Positions 17,237-25,409 are shown, counted from the stretch's first letter. The stretch: 64,000 bases of DNA from Halobacteriovoraceae bacterium (GCA_020635115.1 JACKAK010000008.1:1-64000); one strand, 5' to 3'. Numbers and translations: made by a program. Notes: generated from the letters alone by a model not told the origin.

Positions 17237-18169
17237 TTATCCCATTGGGTGTGGCACTTGCTCTAAACATGACAGATTGACTATTTTGTTATTAAATTCT
17301 TTAATACGTCTTAGATTTATATTTTCTTCATTTATTTTTCCAAAAAACATATTTTGTAGTCGTTTTGAAGAAGAGTATGTAGTGTACATTTCAATTCCAG
17401 AAAAATATTCAAATACATTCCATGTTTTCGTTTTGAATTCTTTTGACTCTATTTTAAAGTTTGCAATTTTACTTTTTTTTATACTGTTAATATAAAAAGA
17501 ACTCAGATTTAGAATATTATTTCTCAGATGAAAGTTATAGTGTTCTTTTGGTGTGTTTGGTATCATGATTAGATCATTAAAAGAATCTTCGTTATCTGCC
17601 ATTAAGCAAAATAAACATTCAATCATTGATTTTTTTAAAGCTTTTTTGCAGTCTTTTGATGTTCCCAATCCAATTATGTGACCCGATTCTTTGAATTTTC
17701 CAACTGATAAAAACGTAAAATAGTTATTAAGTTTACTTAATTCAAATACCTCTACTGACCTGTCCTTAGTTCTTATCTGATAGTTTAGTTTTTCAACTTC
17801 GCTATTAACAAACTTCTTGCCGGGTGTACCAGACAAATAATGCCCTAGAAAAATATCTCTCTCAATCAATTCAGATATTGAACTTTCAAGTGACTCTTTT
17901 TTTGTCCAATGAGTACCTATTCCTCCTGCTTTCATATTATTTATTTCAAAGAAAAAGCGGTCAACAGCTTCAGAAAAACCTTTTAGGAATGCTATTTCTT
18001 CATCTTCATCTATACCAATGCCAGAATATTCACGTCCATCTATTGAAATATGTATTCTATAATCGTGCAAACCGTTTAGATATTTTTCCCCCCAAGAAGA
18101 GTAGTGTGCCTTTAAATTAATCTGCTTTGACAAGCTTAAGATTTTATCTATTTTTTTGTGATTTGCCAT
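17237..18169 (-). CDS. YcaO-like ATP-dependent peptide-modifying enzyme (cassette A), 310 aa
   Basis: Three Gly/Glu signatures of the YcaO fold appear in order. The first is S-G-I-G-I then A-x-x-x-G-F-S-E-A-V-D-R (about 49-71). The second is A-G-G-I-G-T-H-W then S-I-S-E-L-I-E-R-D (81-105). The third is I-G-L-G-T then A-L-K-K-S-M-I-E (166-184). It ends with P-H-P-M-G, like the Pro-rich tail of azoline-forming YcaO proteins. YcaO enzymes use ATP to activate peptide backbone amides, giving azolines, thioamides or amidines. It is small and has no E1-like partner nearby, as in stand-alone YcaO systems. Its start lies within the end of the binding-protein gene (22-base overlap). The substrate is inferred to be the 54-aa peptide at 19676-19840. 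Confidence 0.8.
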   Translation of the reverse strand: MANHKKIDKILSLSKQINLKAHYSSWGEKYLNGLHDYRIHISIDGREYSGIGIDEDEEIAFLKGFSEAVDRFFFEINNMKAGGIGTHWTKKESLESSISELIERDIFLGHYLSGTPGKKFVNSEVEKLNYQIRTKDRSVEVFELSKLNNYFTFLSVGKFKESGHIIGLGTSKDCKKALKKSMIECLFCLMADNEDSFNDLIMIPNTPKEHYNFHLRNNILNLSSFYINSIKKSKIANFKIESKEFKTKTWNVFEYFSGIEMYTTYSSSKRLQNMFFGKINEENINLRRIKEFNNKIVNLSCLEQVPHPMG

Positions 18170-19695
18170 ATTGGATCATTCGCATAAAACTGAGAAAAAT
18201 TTAGGTTCCAATTATCTCTTACGCATGAAACATAAGGTACGGAGACCAAGGGAACAGTATAATAATTAGATAGTATTCTTTTGTGCATTTCTTTTAGCAT
18301 TTTAATTCTATGTGTTTTTTCTGGTGTTTTCATGTACGTTGAAAGCCAATTGTTAAGCATTTCTTTTTGTGGTCCAAAAGCACCAGAGTTTATAGAATAA
18401 GTAATAAGTGAAATGTCTTCTAAAAAACCCGTATCTGGACCAAGTATAAATGCATGTACTTTATCATCTGTTCCAGAAAAGGAAGGAATGGCTTCTGATT
18501 CTATCAATACGATGTTACTCATATTACCTTTTTTGTACTCATAAAAAGCTTGTAAAGCGTTTGGAACTCTTACTGAATTAATTATGATTTGTTTGTCAGG
18601 TAAATCTCCTTGATATTTAAGTAAGTTTTCAAGGTCTTTAATTTCATCACTATTTAACCATGCTTCTCCAAATGCTGGAAAAAACTGATCAGTATTTTTG
18701 TAAATTTCTGATTTTACATAAAATTGATTAAACGCTCTTTTAAATTCAGCACCTATGGCCTTTCTTTGTTGTAATGTTAATTCTTTAATACCTTTACTCG
18801 TAAATATTAGTGAATGAGTTCTAAGATTCATCGTTGTATGTTTTGAACAAGAATATTTTTTAGAAAAATCGTATACTTCGTGTTCTGATTTCTTATCAAT
18901 AGTTGTAATAAAATCAACTTGGCCTTTTTTAAACAATTCAAGCGAACTTTCGTAGTTAGCAAATCCAGCAGGTATAAATTTAACCTTTTGAGGGATATTT
19001 TTATTGTATAAATGGTGATCCTTATTTGCTTTTAATTCTATCCCCCCTTTGCCATCGTCTGATACAACAAAGTAAGGTCCAGATGTATTAGAGTAATCTT
19101 TTATAGAAAGATTTTGCTCATCTATCGATGAAGTAGGAATAATTGCAAAATCAATCGCTGCAAGCATTGGTATCAGAAAATCATTTCTTGAAGGAGTTTT
19201 GATCGTAACAGTGTTTGAAGTATCATCTGCTAACAAGTTTTCACACTCATCTGCAAGTTTCTCAATCTTAAGATTTGGACAAACAATCGCCTTGAAGCGA
19301 CCATGAGTATTTTCGCTTAGAATAACAAGTCGCTTTAGCGAATTTACTACATCAACCGGTTTAATTACTGCACCAGATGAAGTTTTGAGATTGTTTTTTA
19401 ATGTGATTTCGAGGTTATTACCATCCCAAACAAAACTCTTTGCCAGATTAGGTATAGGTTCTCCAGTTTTTGGGTCTAGTCTAATAAGTGTGCTATAAAT
19501 ATTTTCTAAAAAAGCATATTCAGGGGAGAGATATATTTTTGTTGGTTCGTAGAACTCAACTTTTTTATCATACGGGAATGCGACCTTAAGCATATAAGTA
19601 TCTCCACTTCCACTTAGCCGGCATCCATAAAGATTTATGGACACGCAGCAAAGTAGCAAAATAATTATATTAATTTTAAGCCGCTGGGCCACCAC
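18148..19695 (-). CDS. Family 5 peptide-binding lipoprotein (cassette A), 515 aa
   Basis: The protein starts at GTG 19695 (or GTG 19692) and has a lipoprotein signal ending L-Y-G-C (Cys about 25). The body matches the DppA/OppA-type SBP family 5: N-L-A-K-S-F-V-W-D-G, a D-V-V-N-S-L-K-R motif, then T-S-G-P-Y-F-V with a G-x-I-E-L-K-A-N-K strand. Such proteins bind peptides in the periplasm. No ABC permease or ATPase gene is present in the window, so a sensing role with the neighbouring kinase (as LuxP with LuxQ) is more likely than dedicated uptake. The start overlaps the last 20 bases of the precursor peptide gene, and the end overlaps the YcaO start, implying coupled translation. Confidence 0.85.
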   Translation of the reverse strand: MVAQRLKINIIILLLCCVSINLYGCRLSGSGDTYMLKVAFPYDKKVEFYEPTKIYLSPEYAFLENIYSTLIRLDPKTGEPIPNLAKSFVWDGNNLEITLKNNLKTSSGAVIKPVDVVNSLKRLVILSENTHGRFKAIVCPNLKIEKLADECENLLADDTSNTVTIKTPSRNDFLIPMLAAIDFAIIPTSSIDEQNLSIKDYSNTSGPYFVVSDDGKGGIELKANKDHHLYNKNIPQKVKFIPAGFANYESSLELFKKGQVDFITTIDKKSEHEVYDFSKKYSCSKHTTMNLRTHSLIFTSKGIKELTLQQRKAIGAEFKRAFNQFYVKSEIYKNTDQFFPAFGEAWLNSDEIKDLENLLKYQGDLPDKQIIINSVRVPNALQAFYEYKKGNMSNIVLIESEAIPSFSGTDDKVHAFILGPDTGFLEDISLITYSINSGAFGPQKEMLNNWLSTYMKTPEKTHRIKMLKEMHKRILSNYYTVPLVSVPYVSCVRDNWNLNFSQFYANDPIWQITKK

Positions 19696-19840
19696 ATCTC
19701 ATTCCTGATATAGAAGTGTCTGTTGAACTTACTAATACTCCAGCATTTTTAAGTTTAGAATTTAGTTTAGATTCTTTTAAAACATATCTAGCTGATGAAA
19801 AACTTAAAATAACACCGATAATAAAGAATACCTTTGACAT
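19676..19840 (-). CDS. Candidate RiPP precursor / signal peptide A, 54 aa
   Basis: ATG at 19840 with AGGAG eight bases upstream; TAA at 19676-19678. Residues 4-17 are hydrophobic (V-F-F-I-I-G-V-I-L-S-F-S-S-A) after one Lys, as in a Sec signal peptide with a possible cut after S-S-A. A Lys/Asn/Leu leader-like middle follows, then the tail S-T-D-T-S-I-S-G-M-R-C-G-G-P-A-A. The tail is rich in Ser/Thr, with a single Cys, the residues YcaO enzymes modify, and ends in small residues. It is the first gene of the A operon and overlaps the binding-protein start by 20 bases. Short genes directly before YcaO genes are typical precursor genes; function is inferred. Confidence 0.72.
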   Translation of the reverse strand: MSKVFFIIGVILSFSSARYVLKESKLNSKLKNAGVLVSSTDTSISGMRCGGPAA

Positions 19841-19970
19841 ATAAATCTCCTGTGTTTTGTTTATACAAATGCTTTTAACTAATACATTTTTTGCAGAGAA
19901 GCAATAAAACTGAGCTATTTTTTCAGAAAAGATAGTATTTAATGTCTAAATATAGGTGTGTTAATAAATT

Positions 19971-19982
19971 ATGTTTAAACAT
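19971..19982. promoter_or_regulatory. 12-bp palindrome ATGTTTAAACAT upstream of the A operon
   Basis: A perfect palindrome about 130 bases before the precursor peptide start. Its core GTTTAAAC also occurs at 22791-22798 and 22957-22964 between the divergent 897-aa and small secreted genes, and at 40793-40800 in cassette B. It is a candidate binding site for a regulator shared by these promoters. Confidence 0.35.
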
Positions 19983-20070
19983 ATAAGTTGTATAAGTAGA
20001 AGTTGGTTTTCACTTTTTATCTAGATCTAGCATTCTTCAATTTGTGAAACATATTATTTTACAAATAATG

Positions 20071-22764
20071 CTATTTAAACTCCAAGAGTATTTTTATTTC
20101 TGGTTTTGGTTTCATAATTCTAGAATAAGCATTTTCGCTTTCTATATAGAATCCTTCTTTATTTTCATTTTTCATAAATTCGGCAGGAGTCAAACGTTCG
20201 TCAGTAAGAAAGAAGTGATACTTCTCGGTTACATTATCTAGGCCATACTTGACGACTGCTTTGATAATGCGGTCGCTTTTTTCTAGTAATTTTTCATTAA
20301 AAGTTACGTTGTTTTTCTTTGTAATGTCGTCATAATACGCATAGGTTTTAAAGTAGTACTCCAGTTCTCCAGGTCTAAATTCCATTTCTTCGCTCTCATT
20401 TTCACCTTTAGATGCAGATTTGCCGTCCTTATTGCCAGTTTTTTTCTCTTGTTCTGGTTTACCAACAAGTCTGCTTTTAGAATCTTCTTTCTTTTCATCA
20501 ATAGAAGCTATTTCTCTTTTTGGTGATTTGCTAGGTTTTTCCTTGGACTCTGTGTCTTCTTTTTTCTTCTGTGTTGGAGCATACCCGTTATATTCAGGAT
20601 TATAACCAACTGATCCACTTCCAGAGCTTCCGCCCGAGCTAAATCCTCCTCCTGAACCAGTGTTATAAGATCTTCGAGGTCTTGGTGTATATCCACCATT
20701 AGATGGTGAACTGATTGCGGTCTGTCCGCGTCCATTAGTTTTCACCCTTGGTTTAATAGCAATTTCTTTAGGTTGGGGATCTCTTTCTGGTGAATAATCT
20801 TCTTCTGGTTCCTTTGGGACAATCTCATCTTCTACTTTAGTTTGTTCATGTGAAACTATTTTTTCTAGCTCTTTCTTTTTATTTTCAATTTTTTCTAATT
20901 CTTTTTCTAGTCTTTGAATGTCAGGGTCGTTTTTATAGGCAGCAATTCTCTCTTCTTTAGTAGCGTGTTCACCTAAAGAAGTATTTATTTCTTTTTGTTT
21001 AGCAATTATGGAATCTTGCAATCTTTGTTTTTGGATTTTTGATTTGAATGATTCTGTTGCAGCTTTCATGTATCCAGAGTTTTTTGAAGGCATCGCTACT
21101 TTTTTACGTACGCTAAACATTTCTTGAAAATTCATTTTTTTTGAAACAGAATTGGATATCTCTTTTGCCATTTCTAAAGCTTTTTCATCGCTAACCTTTA
21201 CGCCATATGAGTTTGCTGCAAATCTAATGTCTGAAGCAACTGTTGCTAGTCTTTCATCATCGTCTTTTATGTTAGAATAATCCCTAAAGGCACTTGGGTC
21301 TTGTTTTTCACCATTGGGCAGGTCCCATCCGTTTTTAACGACATCTTTTAAGGTTGATTCAATTTTTGTTTTTTCACCATCTGTGGTATACATCGTCATA
21401 GTTGTCTTTTCATCTGGGTTAAATTCAGCTCTTTCCGCTTGAAGTTGCGAGTGTTTAAAGTTCATGTCCTGCATATCTTCATCAGTAACTTTAATATGGG
21501 CGGCATCTCTTGCTAGATCGTTACATTTCGAAACAGAGTCAAGGGTACACGTTTTCTTTACATCAAGCATTTTTATTGCTGTATCTAAATACGTTTTAAG
21601 TTTATGTTCTTCTAAAATCATTTCTTCAGTTTTTTGGGTGTTTGACTTAAGCTCATTGGCTTCTTGTTTTAATCTCTCTTCTGCACATTTTACTTGATCT
21701 TCCATATCGTCAAACGCGACCTCATCTCCTGTAATACTGTTTCTGCGACTTTGAAGGGCATTAATGTAAAATGCTATATTCAATTCATTGCTAGATGTGT
21801 TATATTTTTCGATCACTAAGTCTTTATCTTCGTTTTGAAACTTGATTGCATTAATTGGTTGTATTTGGATTTCAGGTTCTGATTCTGACGAATATGCCTT
21901 TTGGGGGAAAATAAGATTAAGCATAAAAGCGCTGGTTTTTTTAAGTTTTAAAGCATCTTCTAAGCGACGTTTTCTTTGAATGTAGTCCCTTCTTGTAAAT
22001 ATACATCGGTCTTTTTTAAATAATTTCGCTTTGTGAATTGAAGGATTTTTAATTTCAGCGAGAACAACAGCCTCTGGAGGAGTTTGTTGCTCTCCACATC
22101 TCTTATTTGGAGGTTTTGTCCCGTTATAAGCAGCATTTTCAAACAGTTCAACATAAACAGCTAGGTTCATAAAGGAATCAGGTGAAAGATATTCATCATT
22201 TGGCATAAAATCCCATAACGAGAAGTATATTTCTTCAATTGGTCGTTTAGAATCAAGTACGTAATCATACAAGCTTCCTTCCTTTATTAAAAACCTTAGA
22301 AATTCTCTAAAATTATCACGAGTAAAGAGTTCATCTGTTTCGAATAACCGCTTATGGAGTACGATTTCTGTCCCATCTTCTCGGACAGCAATATAAACAG
22401 CTCTCTTTTTTCCATCTTCTAAAATTTGCGCACCATATTTGAATTTTACTGTTGGGGAGCCTTTTTCTGCTAAAAAGTCCCTTAGTTCGCTCATGTCGTT
22501 TGATTTTGCAACTGGAGTTTTTATTGGACCTCTTTGCCTTTTTCCGCGTTTGTTAAATTCACAATTATAAGGTGTATGTCCTGCGCCACATTTTCCAATA
22601 TTCAAATTTCTTGTGTATCCAGAATTTTTAATGTGTTTACTCATGAGATTATGATCTTGAGCAAACTGCAAAGCTTTAAGTTTTAGATTATTAAAAAAAT
22701 CGGCGTGAGCACTATTTTGCAAGCTAAATGATAAAAGCAGTAACGTAAGTGTTTTTGCGACCAT
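20071..22764 (-). CDS. Secreted coiled-coil/Gly-Ser protein (cassette A), 897 aa
   Basis: Sec signal peptide with a predicted cut at A-H-A near residue 22. The mature protein is highly charged, with a short Cys-containing N-terminal part, a long helical region (coiled coil about 590-660), a Gly/Ser-rich flexible segment (about 700-730), a Lys/Glu/Ser-rich low-complexity stretch and a folded C-terminal about 85 residues. Family not recognised. It differs from the copy at 40993-43686 at only a few positions, clustered near the Gly/Ser segment. Similarity between the cassettes stops at its stop codon, which marks the edge of the variable signalling segment. The ribosome site (ACGAGA) is weak. 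Divergently transcribed from the small secreted gene. Confidence 0.75.
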   Translation of the reverse strand: MVAKTLTLLLLSFSLQNSAHADFFNNLKLKALQFAQDHNLMSKHIKNSGYTRNLNIGKCGAGHTPYNCEFNKRGKRQRGPIKTPVAKSNDMSELRDFLAEKGSPTVKFKYGAQILEDGKKRAVYIAVREDGTEIVLHKRLFETDELFTRDNFREFLRFLIKEGSLYDYVLDSKRPIEEIYFSLWDFMPNDEYLSPDSFMNLAVYVELFENAAYNGTKPPNKRCGEQQTPPEAVVLAEIKNPSIHKAKLFKKDRCIFTRRDYIQRKRRLEDALKLKKTSAFMLNLIFPQKAYSSESEPEIQIQPINAIKFQNEDKDLVIEKYNTSSNELNIAFYINALQSRRNSITGDEVAFDDMEDQVKCAEERLKQEANELKSNTQKTEEMILEEHKLKTYLDTAIKMLDVKKTCTLDSVSKCNDLARDAAHIKVTDEDMQDMNFKHSQLQAERAEFNPDEKTTMTMYTTDGEKTKIESTLKDVVKNGWDLPNGEKQDPSAFRDYSNIKDDDERLATVASDIRFAANSYGVKVSDEKALEMAKEISNSVSKKMNFQEMFSVRKKVAMPSKNSGYMKAATESFKSKIQKQRLQDSIIAKQKEINTSLGEHATKEERIAAYKNDPDIQRLEKELEKIENKKKELEKIVSHEQTKVEDEIVPKEPEEDYSPERDPQPKEIAIKPRVKTNGRGQTAISSPSNGGYTPRPRRSYNTGSGGGFSSGGSSGSGSVGYNPEYNGYAPTQKKKEDTESKEKPSKSPKREIASIDEKKEDSKSRLVGKPEQEKKTGNKDGKSASKGENESEEMEFRPGELEYYFKTYAYYDDITKKNNVTFNEKLLEKSDRIIKAVVKYGLDNVTEKYHFFLTDERLTPAEFMKNENKEGFYIESENAYSRIMKPKPEIKILLEFK

Positions 22765-23075
22765 AAAATCTCGTTGATCATATTATTATGGTTTAAACTT
22801 ATGAAAATTATTAGATATTTTTGAAATTTTAAAGCAAGTTTTATAAATATTACGGTCTTATACATTTTCTTGAAACGTGATTAATTTGGGTTGGATGCCA
22901 ATTAAAATTGCCTCTTTTAAATATAAGCAAAGATGAATGTTTTATATCTTACGCGTGTTTAAACTTTGGGCAGCAAAATTATAGTCAATTGAGCTTTTCG
23001 TGTCTATTTATAATGGTTTATGTATTTGGCATTTTGATTGCATCTAATTATCTCAAATCTTATAAGGGGCAAAGC
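22765..23075. promoter_or_regulatory. Divergent promoter region, conserved in both cassettes
   Basis: This 311-base region separates the 897-aa gene from the small secreted gene and is largely the same as 40681-40992 in inverted orientation. It contains two GTTTAAAC octamers (22791, 22957). The long in-frame extension upstream of the small gene (to 22908) is not a likely start, because the SD and signal peptide lie at 23076. Confidence 0.5.
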
Positions 23076-23612
23076 ATGAAAAAGTTATTTTTAATACTTA
23101 TCTTAATCTCAACTTCAAATGTTCTTTTTGCAAAAGAGAAGGTTGTTACTTGCTTGAATTTTTACAAAAATTATTATTTTGTAAAAGATCAATATAAGAA
23201 TATTGAATATGCAATTTTAGGAGCACAATACTATATAGAGGGAGAAAAAGAAATAGCAAGTTCAATTGATAATGACGGGACAACATATTACGAAATATTG
23301 CAAGGTAGAAGAAGATATTTACTTAGTGGTCTTCAAATTTTTGATGATCGTTTAAAAGATAATCTTGGGTATTGCACAAATGGAAAAGATGCTGAACCAG
23401 AAGATATTAAACCTAAAATAAAGGAAATTCATGATGAAGCTATAAATAAATTACTACAGTTAAATGAGCTGGAAATGAAAGTTTTGGATTACGATAGAAA
23501 AAGACTAAAAAGAGATGGCTTAAGCCAGGTGGATCTTGAAAGAACACCAGGAAAGAAAATCGAAGAAAATGAAGAAAACTACGAATTTCAGTCAGGTGTT
23601 ATTGTAGGTTAA
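23076..23612 (+). CDS. Small secreted helical protein with conserved tail (cassette A), 178 aa
   Basis: The ATG at 23076 has AAGGGG about seven bases upstream and begins a signal peptide cut near L-F-A (about residue 18). The mature protein is helical with two Cys. Its last about 34 residues (K-R-D-G-L-S-Q-V-D then P-G-K-K-I-E-E-N-E-E-N) match the cassette B counterpart almost exactly, while the preceding about 125 residues share little. A constant tail with a variable body suggests the tail binds a conserved partner and the body defines specificity. Family not recognised. Confidence 0.7.
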   Translation: MKKLFLILILISTSNVLFAKEKVVTCLNFYKNYYFVKDQYKNIEYAILGAQYYIEGEKEIASSIDNDGTTYYEILQGRRRYLLSGLQIFDDRLKDNLGYCTNGKDAEPEDIKPKIKEIHDEAINKLLQLNELEMKVLDYDRKRLKRDGLSQVDLERTPGKKIEENEENYEFQSGVIVG

Positions 23613-23887
23613 TATATTGGTGGTCAGATTTTGTTACTCTAGGAACTGATGGACGAGTTAAAATCCTAGCTGCATAAGATAGTGTAAATTTAAAAATCTA
23701 AGTAATATTCAGTTCATTGAAATATCCTTAGACTAAATAAAAATAGCAATAAGATCGTTATTAAGTTCAGATAACCAACTGATAGTTGATCCTTTACAAA
23801 TTTCAAGTATGAAAAATTCGCAATATTCTCTCGATTAAATACTTAAATATGATATTAACCTTAAAAATATTCTAACTGGAGTGAAAA

Positions 23888-24883
23888 ATGATCGAAGTGA
23901 GACCAAGTAGTTTTTATAAAATTTATGAGGTTCAGCCTGGAGATACCTTATCTCAAATTATCACAGATCACTTTTCGTATGATGACTTGCCTCATAGTCC
24001 GAATCTTAATTGGTCTGAAATAAATTATCTCATAGATATTGTACTTCATAATAATCCTCATATAAAAGATCCTAATAGAATACAGCCATGGCAAATGATA
24101 GATCTTGCTACATATAAGAAAAAACACTCTGAAATTTATACCAGTGCTCATCACGCATTAATGAAGAGTATATTTAGACATATACCAATAGGAATGTCAC
24201 ATATTATGAACAGAAATCAGGGGGGTATAGATTGGCTTGCGCTCTTTATTTCTGGATTGGTATCAGGAACAGATGGCGTAGCAAAAGTATATATCAAAGC
24301 AATGGAAAGGTTTGCTGATTTTGTAAACCAAGGCGGTTATACATTTAAAGGTTCTAGCAATAATCTAGCAGCAATGCTTCAGGACGTTTGGGATAAGGGT
24401 CCAATTAAGAAAGAAATAAATGCGATGAATGACCTTCTTATCGCTCAAATCAAGGGACTAAATTATAAAGGGTATATTAATCCTTTGAAAAAACACCTAG
24501 TTTTTCCTAATACATTTGCACCCAGAAAAGCTGTAAGATATGCTGAAAATGCCGTAAAGCATCTTGGGAAAGCTAGGAAGGTGGCATTTGGTACGAGTTA
24601 TGTAATTGAGCCGGTACTAGGTGCTTTTAGAGTTTATAGAGCAAAAGATGGTGAGAAGGTTAAAGTTGCTTTTGAGCAGACAGGTGGGGTGTTTGGTGGG
24701 GCAGCTCTTGCAGGTATAGCTGCATATGGAGTATGTTCACTTGTTCTTCTTTATCCATCCGGTGGTTCAAGTTTGTTTACTTGTACGTTTGTAGTATCTT
24801 TTGTTGCTGGCGCTTTCGGAAGTTACGGAGGGTCAATGGTTGGAGGCGAAATTTACGATGGACTGGAAGGGATTTTATATTGA
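23888..24883 (+). CDS. LysM protein with glycine-zipper C-terminus, toxin-like (cassette A), 331 aa
   Basis: Residues about 10-72 form a LysM-type peptidoglycan-binding domain (Y-E-V-Q-P-G-D-T-L-S-Q-I-I). The middle is helical. The last 65 residues are hydrophobic and Gly/Ala-rich with G-G-x-x-G repeats, like pore-forming or membrane-inserting toxin domains. No signal peptide. Compared with the copy at 38882-39877, residues 1-267 differ at about five positions and the last 64 at about sixteen, so change is concentrated in the putative toxic domain. The immunity-like gene overlaps its stop (TTGA). GGAGTG ribosome site before 23888. Toxin function is inference. Confidence 0.65.
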   Translation: MIEVRPSSFYKIYEVQPGDTLSQIITDHFSYDDLPHSPNLNWSEINYLIDIVLHNNPHIKDPNRIQPWQMIDLATYKKKHSEIYTSAHHALMKSIFRHIPIGMSHIMNRNQGGIDWLALFISGLVSGTDGVAKVYIKAMERFADFVNQGGYTFKGSSNNLAAMLQDVWDKGPIKKEINAMNDLLIAQIKGLNYKGYINPLKKHLVFPNTFAPRKAVRYAENAVKHLGKARKVAFGTSYVIEPVLGAFRVYRAKDGEKVKVAFEQTGGVFGGAALAGIAAYGVCSLVLLYPSGGSSLFTCTFVVSFVAGAFGSYGGSMVGGEIYDGLEGILY

Positions 24884-25404
24884 ACATAGAAAATATAACT
24901 CTTAATATTTTTGGGTTAATGCTTACCTATTTTGTGATAGTTGTGCCTTTGTTTACATGGTTTTATTTGGATAAGAAATACGTAAGAATTAAGAATAATA
25001 TTGTCTATAATACCTTAAACAACGTGTACTCTAGGTTCAAAGTTATTCATAGGTTTTACGCGTATATCACTATTTTTGTTTTTAACGATCAAACTAATTA
25101 TAAAAATAGAAATAGACTTTCACACTTCCTAGAACCTCAGGTCAAAATTAAAGATATCGTTGAGATTGGAACTTGGGAGAAAGTGATTGGATATTTCAAT
25201 ATATTAATTATTTTTACATTTATTATTGATGCCTGCATATTCTATTTTTTATCAAAAGGTTGGCCCATAAATTATCTCTACGGTATTGAAAGAAGTCCCA
25301 CAACATTGCAAATGTATCATCTTACTGGTCTTGCCGTTACATTAATTGGTTGCGTTATATACTATTCATATAAATTTATAAAAAAGAGAAAAGACAGGAA
25401 GTAA
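24880..25404 (+). CDS. Four-TM membrane protein, candidate immunity protein (cassette A), 174 aa
   Basis: Start is TTG at 24880, overlapping the LysM gene stop by four bases; GAAGGG lies upstream. About four TM segments are visible (about 6-27, 48-70, 100-120, 140-160), with a charged loop between the second and third and a Lys/Arg tail. Small polytopic proteins coupled to a membrane-active toxin gene are commonly immunity proteins (as for pore-forming colicins). The A and B versions differ most in the TM2-TM3 region, in step with the variable toxin C-terminus. Confidence 0.6.
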   Translation: MNIENITLNIFGLMLTYFVIVVPLFTWFYLDKKYVRIKNNIVYNTLNNVYSRFKVIHRFYAYITIFVFNDQTNYKNRNRLSHFLEPQVKIKDIVEIGTWEKVIGYFNILIIFTFIIDACIFYFLSKGWPINYLYGIERSPTTLQMYHLTGLAVTLIGCVIYYSYKFIKKRKDRK

Positions 25405-25409
25405 ATTTT

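Noticed and set aside
22908..23075. N-terminal extension of the small secreted protein
   Set aside because: It would place 56 residues before a clean signal peptide that has its own ribosome site, and this DNA is part of the conserved divergent promoter region.
23613..23887. Short frame after the small secreted gene (V-T-L-G-T-D-G-R-V-K), open in both cassettes
   Set aside because: No start codon or ribosome site; conservation is explained by the duplication of the whole region.
24733..24879. 5' extension of the candidate immunity gene of cassette A
   Set aside because: This stretch is the LysM gene read in another frame; the cassette B copy and the TTGA overlap place the start at 24880.
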